64,000 bases of DNA from Cocleimonas flava (GCF_004339015.1 NZ_SMFQ01000003.1:558001-622000), one strand, 5' to 3'. Counted from the first letter of the stretch, positions 25,521 to 35,010 are shown. The notes: generated by a model not told the origin, from the sequence alone. A program made the numbers and translations.

Positions 25521-26771
25521 ATGCAACACAGCTCAGATTTAGAAAAACAATCGATGCTACATACCGCCATCCTCGGCGCACAAATGTTATTTGTGGCGTT
25601 TGGTGCGTTAGTTTTAGTCCCCATATTAACCGGCTTAGACCCAAATGTAGCCTTGTTCACAGCGGGTATCGGTACGCTGGTTTTTCAGGTAGTAACGAAG
25701 CGTCAAGTACCGGTTTTTCTCGCATCTTCATTTGCCTTTATCGCACCCATTATTTACGGCGTTCAAACCTGGGGAATACCTGCAACCATGTCAGGCTTAT
25801 TTGCGGCTGGTATGCTGTATATGGTTTTAAGTGCAATGATCAAGTGGCGAGGTCGTGGCATTGTTGATCGTTACTTACCACCGATTGTAGTAGGACCTGT
25901 GATCATCGTAATTGGTCTAACATTAGCGCCTGTGGGCATTAATATGGCGCTGGGTAAAACCGGCGATGGTTCTGCCGTTTTAGTGGCGCACAATACTGCG
26001 TTAATTATCTCGATGGTGACGCTATTAGCGACAATGTTAACCACCGTTTTCGCCAAAGGCTTGTTCAAGCTGATCCCTATTTTAATGGGTATCGTTGTTG
26101 GCTATATCATATCGATGTTCTACGGTTTGGTTAATTTTGACGGCGTAGCTAATGCCGCGTGGTTTGCACTACCCAAATTTACAACGCCTGAATTCAACCT
26201 TGAAGCGATATTGTTTATCTTGCCGATTGCGATAGCCCCGGCGATTGAACATATCGGAGATATCTCTGCTATAAGTGGTGTCACAGGCAAAGACTTTATG
26301 AAAAAGCCTGGTTTACATCGCACTTTGTTAGGTGATGGTTTGGCGACATCAACCGCAGCATTATTTGGTGGTCCACCAAATACAACTTACTCAGAAGTAA
26401 CAGGTGCGGTTGCGCTCACAAAATCATTTAACCCAGTGATTATGACGTGGGCAGCGGTATTCGCGATTTTCTTATCGTTCTCTGGCAAAACAGGCGCGCT
26501 ATTAGCAACCATTCCAACACCGGTAATGGGCGGCATCATGACGCTTATGTTTGGTGCTATCGCAGCAGTTGGTATGAATACTTTAGTGCGCGCACGTTTA
26601 GATTTATCTCAATCACGCAATATGATCATTATCGCGCTGGTTTTGGTATTCGGACTAGGCGGCATGCAGTTTGGTCTAGGTGAATTCACACTGAAAGGTA
26701 TTGGGCTTTCTGCGGTATTAGCGATTGTGTTGAATATCATTTTACCTAAAGAAAAAGGTGAAGCGGTTTAA
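25521..26771 (+). CDS. uraA: Uracil permease (NCS2 family)
   Basis: 416 residues with about 14 membrane segments. Family marks include LGAQMLFVAFGALVLVP, IAPAIEHIGDISAISGVTG (with the proton-coupling glutamates) and FGGPPNTTYSEVTGAVALT. It imports uracil with protons, which Upp then converts. TTAGGAGAAATAATAT precedes the ATG. Pairing with upp makes uracil the likely substrate rather than xanthine. Confidence 0.95.
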   Translation: MQHSSDLEKQSMLHTAILGAQMLFVAFGALVLVPILTGLDPNVALFTAGIGTLVFQVVTKRQVPVFLASSFAFIAPIIYGVQTWGIPATMSGLFAAGMLYMVLSAMIKWRGRGIVDRYLPPIVVGPVIIVIGLTLAPVGINMALGKTGDGSAVLVAHNTALIISMVTLLATMLTTVFAKGLFKLIPILMGIVVGYIISMFYGLVNFDGVANAAWFALPKFTTPEFNLEAILFILPIAIAPAIEHIGDISAISGVTGKDFMKKPGLHRTLLGDGLATSTAALFGGPPNTTYSEVTGAVALTKSFNPVIMTWAAVFAIFLSFSGKTGALLATIPTPVMGGIMTLMFGAIAAVGMNTLVRARLDLSQSRNMIIIALVLVFGLGGMQFGLGEFTLKGIGLSAVLAIVLNIILPKEKGEAV

Positions 26772-26797
26772 TACTTAATTAATACCTAATTCATCGT

Positions 26798-26827
26798 AAA
26801 AAAGGCCGGATTTTTCCGGCCTTTTTT
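26798..26827. terminator. Bidirectional terminator
   Basis: AAAAAAGGCCGGA and TCCGGCCTTTTTT form a near-perfect stem with T-runs on both strands. It separates uraA from the converging minus-strand gene. Confidence 0.95.
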
Positions 26828-26839
26828 GTGTCTGCTTTT

Positions 26840-28138
26840 TCATTTTATTCTAAGGCAGTTATCAGAAGGTCTGGTTTCTTTGGGGACTTTAAAACATACG
26901 CTATTATCATTTTCCAAATAAACTGCTGAAGTTTCATTATCATAAAATGGGTTATTTATAACGCTTGGACTTACCGGGAGATTCTTAGTATTCGCCGTTG
27001 CATTAAACAATTGTATTTTAGCATCCAGATAGAAAAGCGAGGCGGCATACTTACTATAATCAGGAAAAGCGACATTATTTAAAATATCCCCAATATAGTT
27101 TTTGAGGAAAGACTTTTTAACGTTTACAGGCTTATCATTTTCTACAAAACTAGTGAATTTTTTTGCGCTTCCTTTAGATAACTCGATGATTTTTTTGTAT
27201 CTTAGGTAAGCTACATTGATTTGCATATTAGGCTTATACAAAAATTTCCTGCTTAATATTCCACCGAGTTCACTGTTTGTCTGACTGTTATCAGTAGAGC
27301 TATTTCTTTGGAAAACTTTTGAGAATTTATAGGCCATAGCAAATTCATAATTGAGAGGTTTTTCCAAACTTTTTTCTTCTTCATTCAACACAGGAATTGT
27401 CTGATGAAAATCAAGCTTTTGTTTGTGAATGATTACTGACAATAAATCTAAACTATTACTAATAGATCGAGCCCCTATTGCTTTTAAAACGATGCTATCT
27501 GCTTGTTGTAGTAAATGACGCAACTGTTTTATCTCATGTAACAAAGCAGTTATTGCCTCTTCTTCCCTGTTTTTTTCTGCATATTCCAACGCTATTAGAT
27601 GGCTTAAATTACTCCCAGCGAAAAGGTATGAGTAGGATGGGAAAGGTGTCAACATATTGGGTACAGCCAGTGTATGAAAATCATCTTTAGCAAGAAATTC
27701 TCTGTAACGCTCTAACAAAATTGATTCAGATGTTTTTATCTGTTCTGCATTATAGTTTTGCGCCAATAACCTATCCACATAACCGCAGTTGTCTTGTATT
27801 TTAAAGTCTTTACAAGACTTCAACTTAAACTCTTTTAATCGTTTTGCTTTGGGATATTCACGAATTTTGTATGTTTGTTCTTCAAAACTTTTATCAGCAA
27901 TTCTCTCTTCTTCAGCTCTAAGAGATTCTAATTGTTGTTTTCCCACTATCATTGGATCGTCATCAACACCCGCGTAGATACCTAACAAATAAACATAAGC
28001 ATCACTTTCAGTGTTTTCACCCACACTTTGATACATCTGAGAGGCTTCTGGGGCTATCTTGTCATCTACTGTAAAATAATAAACGACTAGTACTACAGGT
28101 ATTGTGATCAAGGTAACGAGCTTAAGTACTAGTTTCAT
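26840..28138 (-). CDS. Membrane-anchored protein of unknown function
   Basis: 432 residues with an N-terminal signal-anchor (MKLVLKLVTLITIPVVLVVYYF), then a long, mostly helical, lysine- and glutamate-rich periplasmic part. A cysteine-containing segment (ELKSCKDFKIQDNCGYVDR, near 98-117) and another pair near the C-terminus (NSVCFKV, SDNCLRIK) could form disulfides. No family was recognised. It stands alone and shares a terminator with uraA. Confidence 0.7.
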   Translation of the reverse strand: MKLVLKLVTLITIPVVLVVYYFTVDDKIAPEASQMYQSVGENTESDAYVYLLGIYAGVDDDPMIVGKQQLESLRAEEERIADKSFEEQTYKIREYPKAKRLKEFKLKSCKDFKIQDNCGYVDRLLAQNYNAEQIKTSESILLERYREFLAKDDFHTLAVPNMLTPFPSYSYLFAGSNLSHLIALEYAEKNREEEAITALLHEIKQLRHLLQQADSIVLKAIGARSISNSLDLLSVIIHKQKLDFHQTIPVLNEEEKSLEKPLNYEFAMAYKFSKVFQRNSSTDNSQTNSELGGILSRKFLYKPNMQINVAYLRYKKIIELSKGSAKKFTSFVENDKPVNVKKSFLKNYIGDILNNVAFPDYSKYAASLFYLDAKIQLFNATANTKNLPVSPSVINNPFYDNETSAVYLENDNSVCFKVPKETRPSDNCLRIK

Positions 28139-28238
28139 ATTATTTTTAGTTAGTTTTATATAGTGTTAATTTTAAGAGTAATGAATACGAATAACAAACC
28201 GATTAGATTAGCGGGTAATCGATCAAGTATTTAAGTAC

Positions 28239-28271
28239 AAAGTCACCCCCCTACTTACAGGCACTTTTTTT
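28239..28271 (+). repeat. C-rich repeat copy 7, divergent gap before yegQ
   Basis: AAAGTCACCCCCCTACTTAC, AGGCAC and a run of seven T. The CC/GG stem is weak, but AAAGT and ACTTT can pair outside it. The upstream gene is on the minus strand, so no plus-strand gene ends here. Confidence 0.8.
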
Positions 28272-28365
28272 AATTTGATCTATGTCATAGCAACTTAAAG
28301 CCTGCATTGGTACAGATATTGTTCGATGCTAGACTCCCGCTTTTTAGCGCTTCCAATGTTATCCA

Positions 28366-29742
28366 ATGAAAAAACCTGAATTACTCGCGCCTGCTGGCAC
28401 TTTAAAAAGTATGCATTATGCATTTGCGTATGGCGCTGATGCGATCTATGCGGGGCAACCGCGTTACAGTCTTCGCGTTCGCAATAATGAATTCTTAAAT
28501 GAAAAACTCGCTCAGGGAATCAACGAAGCGCATGCGCTGGATAAGAAGTTTTATCTAACGGTTAATTCATCACCACATAACAGCAAAATCAAAACCTTCA
28601 TCAAAGACCTTGATCCAGTAGCAGCAATGAAACCCGATGCGTTTATTATGGCGGATCCTGGCTTGATTATGATGGCACGTGAAGCGTGGCCAGATATGCC
28701 GATTCATTTATCGGTACAGGCGAATACCGTCAATTATGCCACGGTTAAATTCTGGAAAACCATGGGTGTTGAGCGTGTGATTTTATCACGTGAACTATCA
28801 CTGGATGAAATCGCAGAAATCCGTCAGGAATGTCCTGATATGGAATTGGAAGTGTTTGTGCATGGCGCATTGTGTATTGCGTATTCGGGGCGCTGTTTAC
28901 TATCGGGCTACTTCAACCATCGCGACCCGAATCAGGGAACCTGCACCAACTCCTGTCGCTGGAAATACGATACCAAACCCGCTGTTGAAACGGAGGAAGG
29001 TATTTTCAGTCCTGAAGATGTAAATACTGATTTGGCTAAGCCTGTAATCCTGTCAGAAGATATTCTGAATAATCCCGGTATCGGCGATCAACAACGTCAC
29101 CCACTGGCTGATGAGGTTTACTTCCTCGAAGAGAAAGAACGGCCCGGTGAATTGTTGCCGATTATGGAAGACGAGCACGGCACCTATATCATGAATTCCA
29201 AAGACTTACGTGCGGTAGAACACGTGCAGCGCTTGTGTGAAATTGGCGTCGATTGTTTGAAAATCGAAGGCCGTACCAAGTCTCATTATTACGCCGCGCG
29301 CACTGCACAGACCTATCGTAAAGCGATTGACGATGCGGTCGCAGGACGAGAATTTGATACCGATTTACTCGGCACTTTAGAAAACTTATCCAACCGTGGC
29401 TATACCGATGGTTTCTACCAGCGTCATCACACGCACGAGTACCAAAGCTACATGGCTAATGCGTCTCAAAGCAATCGCGCACAATTTGTCGGTGAAGCGA
29501 TTCAGGTCGATCACGAAAATGGCTTTATGGATGTGGAAGTAAAAAACCGCTTTGGCATTAATGACCGCTTGGAGTTCGTGATGCCAAACGGTAAGAATAT
29601 TGAAGTCACTCTGGATCACATGGAAACACTCAAAGGTGAAACGATTGATGTCGCACCAGGCAGTGGCCATACCGTAAGGATACCTATTAAAGAGCTTGGC
29701 ATCGAAGGTGACCGTGTATTGATATCACGCTATTTGAAATAG
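28366..29742 (+). CDS. yegQ: tRNA hydroxylation protein YegQ/TrhP (U32 peptidase family)
   Basis: 458 residues. The N-terminus KKPELLAPAGTLKSMHYAF and the stretch GADAIYAGQPRYSLR are diagnostic. LSVQANTVN and the cysteine cluster CIAYSGRCLLSGY, followed by GTCTNSCRW, are intact; these cysteines are thought to hold an Fe-S centre. In E. coli this protein takes part in making 5-hydroxyuridine at U34 of tRNA, using prephenate. Length is standard. It is followed at 10 bp by a C-rich repeat terminator. Confidence 0.93.
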   Translation: MKKPELLAPAGTLKSMHYAFAYGADAIYAGQPRYSLRVRNNEFLNEKLAQGINEAHALDKKFYLTVNSSPHNSKIKTFIKDLDPVAAMKPDAFIMADPGLIMMAREAWPDMPIHLSVQANTVNYATVKFWKTMGVERVILSRELSLDEIAEIRQECPDMELEVFVHGALCIAYSGRCLLSGYFNHRDPNQGTCTNSCRWKYDTKPAVETEEGIFSPEDVNTDLAKPVILSEDILNNPGIGDQQRHPLADEVYFLEEKERPGELLPIMEDEHGTYIMNSKDLRAVEHVQRLCEIGVDCLKIEGRTKSHYYAARTAQTYRKAIDDAVAGREFDTDLLGTLENLSNRGYTDGFYQRHHTHEYQSYMANASQSNRAQFVGEAIQVDHENGFMDVEVKNRFGINDRLEFVMPNGKNIEVTLDHMETLKGETIDVAPGSGHTVRIPIKELGIEGDRVLISRYLK

Positions 29743-29751
29743 ATACTTTTT

Positions 29752-29782
29752 AAGTCACCCCCCTACTTTTAAGTAGTTTTTT
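29752..29782 (+). terminator. C-rich repeat copy 8, after yegQ
   Basis: AAGTCACCCCCCTACTTTTA with AGTAG and six T. Here the stem is CTACTT/AAGTAG rather than the C-run with a G-run, the only copy of this form. Confidence 0.8.
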
Positions 29783-29888
29783 AAGTGTAGAAACGAATGG
29801 AACACCATGCTTTTTTAAGGTTTCTACATTAAATGTATAGATTTTTGTAATATTAAAATCATTAATTTATTTATATAAGGACACTCTA

Positions 29889-30824
29889 ATGGACGTAAAA
29901 CAACTTTTTGATGCCGAACCAAAATCACCACTTTATGTTGCGATAAATAAAGTACTGGTGAAAAACGATCCGAATCTTATGCGCATGATGAAACAAGCGA
30001 GCGCGAAAATGTGCTTGGCAACATCGTTGACACCAGGTTTCAGTGGCTTTGATTTAATGAAACAAGTGGGTAGTTGTCCGATGGGAATGCGCTGGGGAGC
30101 TAGTTCAGACATGAGCGATGAGCTTTCTCATATCTGGATTGATCAAATCACTTACTGGGATTCCTGGCAAGCTCATGAAGACTTCCACGAAACGTTTGAA
30201 GATGTAGTCGTTGATACCTGCGCACGATGTGGTGATGTATTGCTTGAGGGGCCTGAAGAGCCTGTTTATCGCGTGGTGAAAAGTGATCTACCTTCATTAA
30301 TTTCAATGACCCAGTGGTTGCGAAAAAGTGCAGAAGGCAAAGCAGATGGTTACGCGGTTGATTCGGGTAACTCAGTTACAGTAATGGCGACGCATAAGAT
30401 TAAACCCGGTGCTGAAGCAGAATTTGAAGAAGGTGAAATTGCCACCATGGAAGGGTTGAAAGCAACTAGCGGTATGGTTGGTTATCAAATACTTAAGCGT
30501 ATTGGCATATCAACATTAGGCAGTGGTCATGCGACTGTAGAATCTATTATGGAAGATATGAAAAACAGTTCCGGGAGCAAACTCAAACGTACCGCAGAAG
30601 TATGGGAAGGTTATACCATTCCGGCTGAATATCTAGTGATGGTTGAATGGGACTCTTTGGGTGCTGCACAAGCTGGGATGCCACATGTAAATGTTAAGCC
30701 AGAATTATTATTCCAGCATGGCCCAAAAGTTTTAAACAACTGTTTGCACATGCCTACGGTAAGAATGTCTGATTCGATGTTCAGAGAACAAAGTAATCGA
30801 GAAATTTTAAACGGTAATAAATAA
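29889..30824 (+). CDS. sor: Sulfur oxygenase reductase (SOR)
   Basis: 311 residues, the same length as archaeal SOR (about 309). It can be aligned from memory with the Acidianus enzyme: Cys42 (KMCLATS) matches the persulfide cysteine 31, His96 and His100 (AHEDFH) with Glu124 match the iron ligands 86, 90 and 114, and Cys111/Cys114 (CARC) match 101/104, with an almost constant offset. The enzyme turns elemental sulfur plus oxygen into sulfite, thiosulfate and sulfide in the cytoplasm, without cofactors other than iron, as a large hollow oligomer. AAGGACACTCTA precedes the ATG. It is flanked on both sides by C-rich repeats, so it is a single-gene transcript. Confidence 0.93.
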   Translation: MDVKQLFDAEPKSPLYVAINKVLVKNDPNLMRMMKQASAKMCLATSLTPGFSGFDLMKQVGSCPMGMRWGASSDMSDELSHIWIDQITYWDSWQAHEDFHETFEDVVVDTCARCGDVLLEGPEEPVYRVVKSDLPSLISMTQWLRKSAEGKADGYAVDSGNSVTVMATHKIKPGAEAEFEEGEIATMEGLKATSGMVGYQILKRIGISTLGSGHATVESIMEDMKNSSGSKLKRTAEVWEGYTIPAEYLVMVEWDSLGAAQAGMPHVNVKPELLFQHGPKVLNNCLHMPTVRMSDSMFREQSNREILNGNK

Positions 30825-30834
30825 AAGTTTATTT

Positions 30835-30867
30835 CAATAGCAGTCTGTTTAATATAGTTTGCTATTG
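30835..30867 (+). repeat. Inverted repeat just before C-rich repeat copy 9
   Basis: CAATAGCA and TGCTATTG pair over a 17-base loop directly after the sor stop codon. It supplies the stem that the following C-rich copy lacks. Confidence 0.6.
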
Positions 30868-30868
30868 A

Positions 30869-30896
30869 TACACCCCCCTACTTTAACGCTGTTTTT
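30869..30896 (+). terminator. C-rich repeat copy 9, after sor
   Basis: TACACCCCCCTACTTTAACG, CTG and five T. The G-rich right arm is missing, so this copy cannot form the usual hairpin, yet the left core is fully conserved. Confidence 0.75.
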
Positions 30897-30958
30897 CGTT
30901 CTCAGTATTATTGAGAGATGTCAGCTTTGAATGCGTCAATTCATGATACTTTCATTCC

Positions 30959-32254
30959 ATGAAATTTAGAAACGCTCAAAGCCTGTTTTTGTTAATGCTA
31001 TTAACACTCCAATCAGGTTGTTCGCTGATTAAAACAAATCAGGAGATCAAGGAAATTGACAGCGCTGTAACAATTACAGGGAAAATCCAAAACGCTAAAA
31101 AACCTGATACGCCAATTGTTATAGGTTTATTTAAAAAAGGGAAAGAAAAAGCGAGAGTAAAAGAGCAAGGCAAGAAAAATAAATATACCCTTTTACAATC
31201 TACAGTCGTTTATGGAAATTCTGCTTTTGAATTTTTGACTGAAGAAGATAGTTATTATGTCGCTGCTTTTGCAGATATTAATCAGGACTTCATTTTACAG
31301 AAAAATGAATCGGCGGGCTGGTATGGTAAACCGTCTGCCTTGAAAGTGATTAGCGGCAAACAGATACCTCCGATACAAATCACATTAAAACCACCCGCAG
31401 AAGTTAGCATCGATATGCCTTCTATTTATGATGCTAACTATCAACAGCTAATAACGCTAAAGAATAATAAGACACTAGGTAGAATCCTTAAAATAACTGA
31501 CCCATCACTTTCTCATTCCGTTGGTCAATTAGGTTTATGGCATCCACTGGAATTTGTGAAACAACAAAAACACGGGGTATTTTTCCTGCAGGATTACGAC
31601 CCTAAAAAAATCCCAATCATATTCTTTCATGGCATTGGAGGTTCGGGTGCTGACCTTAAATCACTAATAGCCAGTGTCGATACAAACAAGTTTCAACCGT
31701 GGGTGCTGCAATACCCTTCTGGGTTACGTCTGGATTTAATCGCCTCTCACTCTTCAGGAGAGATTAACAAGCTGCGTTCAAAATACCATTTTGATCAATA
31801 CGTGGTTATTGCACACAGTATGGGTGGTTTGTTGGCTCGTAGTATTATTGAACGCCAATTATCTCAAAAAAGAGAGGTTGATATCCCTTTGTTTATTTCT
31901 ATCTCTACACCCTGGAATGGTCATAAAGCAGCCACATGGGGCATTGAAGGCGCGCCTGTAGTGATTCCGGTATGGTTTGATATTGCGCCCGGAAGTCCTT
32001 ACTTAAAACGCTTGCAACAGCAGATTGCGAAAACACCCGTCAAACATCATTTACTCTTTAGTTATAAAGGTAACTTGAGCTTAATCAACAGTGAAAATAA
32101 CGATGGTACGGTGACACTCAGCAGTGAGTTATTGCCCGTTGTGCAATCTCACGCCGAAGAAGTGTATGGGTTTGATGTTGACCATGTTGGCATTCTTGAG
32201 CATCAAGAAATGCTGGATAAGGTAAATCAACGACTATCTGAAATCGTCTTTTAA
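30959..32254 (+). CDS. Lipoprotein with alpha/beta hydrolase (lipase-like) domain
   Basis: 431 residues. A lipobox at LQSGC (Cys21) points to membrane anchoring. Residues 30-150 form a beta-rich domain with FADINQDFILQKNES, and the hydrolase starts near 215 with IPIIFFHGIGGSG. The nucleophile elbow AHSMGG carries the catalytic serine, and a DVDHVG segment near the end supplies a likely His. It probably hydrolyses lipids or esters at the cell surface. It is a single gene between the sor terminator and a converging transporter gene. Confidence 0.85.
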   Translation: MKFRNAQSLFLLMLLTLQSGCSLIKTNQEIKEIDSAVTITGKIQNAKKPDTPIVIGLFKKGKEKARVKEQGKKNKYTLLQSTVVYGNSAFEFLTEEDSYYVAAFADINQDFILQKNESAGWYGKPSALKVISGKQIPPIQITLKPPAEVSIDMPSIYDANYQQLITLKNNKTLGRILKITDPSLSHSVGQLGLWHPLEFVKQQKHGVFFLQDYDPKKIPIIFFHGIGGSGADLKSLIASVDTNKFQPWVLQYPSGLRLDLIASHSSGEINKLRSKYHFDQYVVIAHSMGGLLARSIIERQLSQKREVDIPLFISISTPWNGHKAATWGIEGAPVVIPVWFDIAPGSPYLKRLQQQIAKTPVKHHLLFSYKGNLSLINSENNDGTVTLSSELLPVVQSHAEEVYGFDVDHVGILEHQEMLDKVNQRLSEIVF

Positions 32255-32360
32255 GAGATACATTAAATGCTCCAGTATTTCGACAACTAATACTGAGATA
32301 CTGAAGCCAATTTATAACAGTAAACTTTGAAAGTTGTTTTGAAAACAGTGTTTCTCGTTA

Positions 32361-33383
32361 TTATTCACCCACGCAAATACCTTTTTTACGGATCGCATTC
32401 AGCGTTGCCGCGATTATTATTCCAACGACAATAGTCACTAATACGAGCAACCCACTCGCTATCCATAGATAGATGTCTTTTTGGGTATTCTCATAAACAA
32501 CAAAACTGCTGATGGTGATGGCGGCAAGTGGAAAAGAGTAAGCCCACCATGAAAGAAAAAACGGTAAACGAATAAATCGATTCGTTTGCGACAATAGCAG
32601 TAACGTTAAAAACAACGCCGCAAAATAAAGAAAATGAGCGAAATTATCCATGCCGCCATTGAGTCGCATATACGCCAAAAAACCCACCGCTGGTGGAGCA
32701 ATCAATATAAAAAGTGTGGGCAGTAAATGCTTATCCATTGGGTCATGGAACAAAATGCGGTTGAAGAAAATAGTCATCAACACGATCCAGAACATCATTC
32801 CAATACTAAAGAAAAACCATGACACATCGGTATAGCCAAGCGTCACACCAGCTATTGGCACTAACACATTACCTACCGCCGGAATAAACCACGCCGGATT
32901 TATATGATTCACTTTGAAGTGTTCGTGATGCATCCAGGCGCTCACGATATAAAGGGTAAACCCTAGGTGCAATATGGCTCCGATAATCCACAAGGGACGT
33001 GAAATAGCTTCATTGATGTTCAAATACGTTATTGAAAGCAGGATAAAACTAATCGAAATACTGGGGAAAAAACTTAATTTAACAGGATGCTTGAGTTCCT
33101 TTTTAACGCTGGAAGTGTATTTGACTATTTTCGTTACATATAGAACAAACAACAAGACAAATACTACTGTAGCAATACCCACTAAAACAGGCGTGATAGC
33201 CATTTGAAGATTGTATGCGTGCTGAGCTTTCTCCCATGCTATGGTTAAGCCACAAAGACCCATTACGACAGAGAAAAAAGAAACCGGAAAGTTTTCTAAA
33301 CGGTTTTTTTCTGCGATGTGGTTTTCAACACTGTTGTTTTCTGCGTTGTTGTTTTCTGCATAGTTGTGCTGTGATTTTTCCAT
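32361..33383 (-). CDS. SLAC1/TehA-like anion channel family protein
   Basis: 340 residues with ten hydrophobic helices, typical of the tellurite-resistance/dicarboxylate (TDT) family. The first helix has FPVSFFSVVMGLCGLTIAW, a good family start. The N-terminal 30 residues are an unusual, asparagine-rich repeat (AENN, VENH, AEKN, LEN units). It may move anions or organic acids; substrate not shown. AGGATATGGATT precedes the start. Confidence 0.88.
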   Translation of the reverse strand: MEKSQHNYAENNNAENNSVENHIAEKNRLENFPVSFFSVVMGLCGLTIAWEKAQHAYNLQMAITPVLVGIATVVFVLLFVLYVTKIVKYTSSVKKELKHPVKLSFFPSISISFILLSITYLNINEAISRPLWIIGAILHLGFTLYIVSAWMHHEHFKVNHINPAWFIPAVGNVLVPIAGVTLGYTDVSWFFFSIGMMFWIVLMTIFFNRILFHDPMDKHLLPTLFILIAPPAVGFLAYMRLNGGMDNFAHFLYFAALFLTLLLLSQTNRFIRLPFFLSWWAYSFPLAAITISSFVVYENTQKDIYLWIASGLLVLVTIVVGIIIAATLNAIRKKGICVGE

Positions 33384-33636
33384 AATCCATATCCTATATA
33401 GATTGTTTACATATTAGTTAGGATATTGGGACAGTAAGATGAAGTCGTCATTGATAAAACACAAAACTGACTTCGCCTTAGAATGAATTATGGTAAATAT
33501 TTACACCAATACTTTCGATATTGCATGTGCAAATTCGAGATGTTTTTTTTTGATTATGATTGAAATTAACTACAGTTAATCAAAATACTTACCTTCAATA
33601 AGTACTTTGATGAACGGCAAAGCGCAGGATTTATTA

Positions 33637-33858
33637 TTAACTGCCTACGTGTTCTACTTTGAATTTACCGTCGATATGTTCGTTGAAAAACTTATTGATC
33701 GTATCTGACGCGGCAAAAGATTTAAAAACATTTTCAGGAACGTTCACGTAGGGTGTATCAATCTCACTGCCCTGAAAATCTATAAACATCGTATTTACTT
33801 CTCTGCTGTAACCTATTCTATTTATTCTTGAGGTTTTAACAGTAACCCATTCAACCAT
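33637..33858 (-). CDS. KTSC domain protein
   Basis: 73 residues: a start near VKTSRINRIGYSREVN, the beta strand MFIDFQGSEIDTPYVNVPENVF, and a C-terminal FAASDTINKFFNEHIDGKF. These match the KTSC domain, a small fold sometimes attached to lysyl-tRNA synthetase or found alone. Function unknown. An 18 bp palindrome lies 35 bp upstream. Confidence 0.85.
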   Translation of the reverse strand: MVEWVTVKTSRINRIGYSREVNTMFIDFQGSEIDTPYVNVPENVFKSFAASDTINKFFNEHIDGKFKVEHVGS

Positions 33859-33893
33859 ATTTTTTCCTTTATTTCCCTAGCGACACTGAACAA

Positions 33894-33911
33894 ATTGTTA
33901 TTTATAACAAT
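33894..33911. promoter_or_regulatory. 18 bp palindrome upstream of the KTSC gene
   Basis: ATTGTTATTTATAACAAT: two 8 bp arms around TT. It is a possible operator, or chance in AT-rich DNA. Confidence 0.35.
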
Positions 33912-34368
33912 ATATTAGCGCAACATTAAAATACATTATAGTTTTTTATTAAATTGTTTTTTAATGGACTCGTAAAATTAAGTCTTATGGTAAGTAAGCA
34001 CTACCTAAAGAAAGGTTCATGTTAATTTTACAGAAAATTGGCCTCTCTTCTCCGCAACTTGAAAGCCGTCTACCAAACTACCACCTTTAACCTTTATAAA
34101 ATGGTAATTTGTCACATTTTTGAAAAATTATTTGTTTCTCGCTTTTACTTAAATAAAATTAGTTACACCATAAAAACACGTATTCATCTATTCGCCTTTT
34201 CAATGATAAGTAGTTTTACAATTAGAATTAACGAAAAAACCGGAGGTTGGATTTTCCCAATTTCCATCTTTTAAATAATGTTAGATAAAACTTTACTTAC
34301 AGATCGGATAATATGAGCCATCACTCGATTATATTCTAGTAATAGATAGACAAAACATGAGGAATGTC
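33912..34368. other. AT-rich intergenic region
   Basis: About 457 bp between divergent genes. An open frame of 78 codons at 34038 has no ribosome binding site and odd composition, so I do not call it a gene. No strong structure was noticed. Confidence 0.4.
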
Positions 34369-34881
34369 ATGCCGAGAACAGCCTATAAACAATCAATCCT
34401 GATTCATAATGCCCGAGCAACCACTTTATTTGTTTTAATGATGACTTGCGCGTTCCTCATGCATGGTTGTTCATCCAGCGCGCATCAAAAGAATTATCAC
34501 AACAATGGAAAGCTCATCCAGAACGTCAGTGCTGATTTTCGCGTGGGAGGTTTTTTCGGAACAACGTATGTCGTAAAAATAAAAGACAATGTACTTTCAT
34601 ACCGAACTTATAAACAAGGGGTTACCAGCGAATGGCAAAAACAAACGTTAAGCGCAGAGGATATCGAAAAGCTGGAAAGTAAATTTATTGAGTTAGATGT
34701 AGTCAACTGGGACAAGCAATACATTAACCCTAATATAATGGATGGGACAAACTGGTTTATTCAATATAGTTCTAAAAGAATAAAAATAAAATCGAGAGGC
34801 AAGAATAAATATCCGGATAGCTACAAAAGCATCATGACTTACCTATCGAAGGAGTTACTAAAAGGAAAGCCTTTTGCTTAA
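34369..34881 (+). CDS. Putative lipoprotein of unknown function
   Basis: The start at 34369 has GAGGA six bases upstream, better than the ATG at 34357. The 170-residue protein has a hydrophobic stretch ending in a lipobox (LMHGC, Cys34). The mature part is a small beta-rich domain (VKIKDNVLSYRTYKQG, DGTNWFIQYSSKRIKIKSRG) that looks like a periplasmic binding or inhibitor-type fold. Family not identified. The paired C-rich repeat terminator follows it. Confidence 0.7.
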   Translation: MPRTAYKQSILIHNARATTLFVLMMTCAFLMHGCSSSAHQKNYHNNGKLIQNVSADFRVGGFFGTTYVVKIKDNVLSYRTYKQGVTSEWQKQTLSAEDIEKLESKFIELDVVNWDKQYINPNIMDGTNWFIQYSSKRIKIKSRGKNKYPDSYKSIMTYLSKELLKGKPFA

Positions 34882-34923
34882 GTGCCCAATCGTTAATCGT
34901 CAACGATGGTGATTACAGGATAT

Positions 34924-34956
34924 TGCCCCCCCCCCTACTTTAAGGCCTTTAAAAAA
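34924..34956 (+). terminator. C-rich repeat copy 10, plus arm of a converging pair
   Basis: A run of ten C followed by TACTTTAAGGCC. It lacks the usual T-run because it overlaps the minus-strand copy. GCC/GGC can pair locally, and CCCCCCCTACTT also pairs with AAGTAGGGGGGG of the partner as a 12 bp stem. Confidence 0.8.
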
Positions 34957-34979
34957 GTCCCTGTAAGTAGGGGGGGTGC
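34950..34979 (-). terminator. C-rich repeat copy 11, the only minus-strand copy
   Basis: Read on the minus strand: GCACCCCCCCTACTTACAGG, then GAC and six T. It ends the minus-strand aldo/keto reductase gene (stop at 35011). Together with copy 10 it makes a head-to-head bidirectional terminator. Confidence 0.88.
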
Positions 34980-35010
34980 CATGAATAGATTTAGTAATGA
35001 ATAGTGTTGG

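Noticed and set aside
34038-34274. Open frame of 78 codons upstream of the lipoprotein gene
   Set aside because: Very AT-rich, no ribosome site, and its composition is like translated intergenic DNA.
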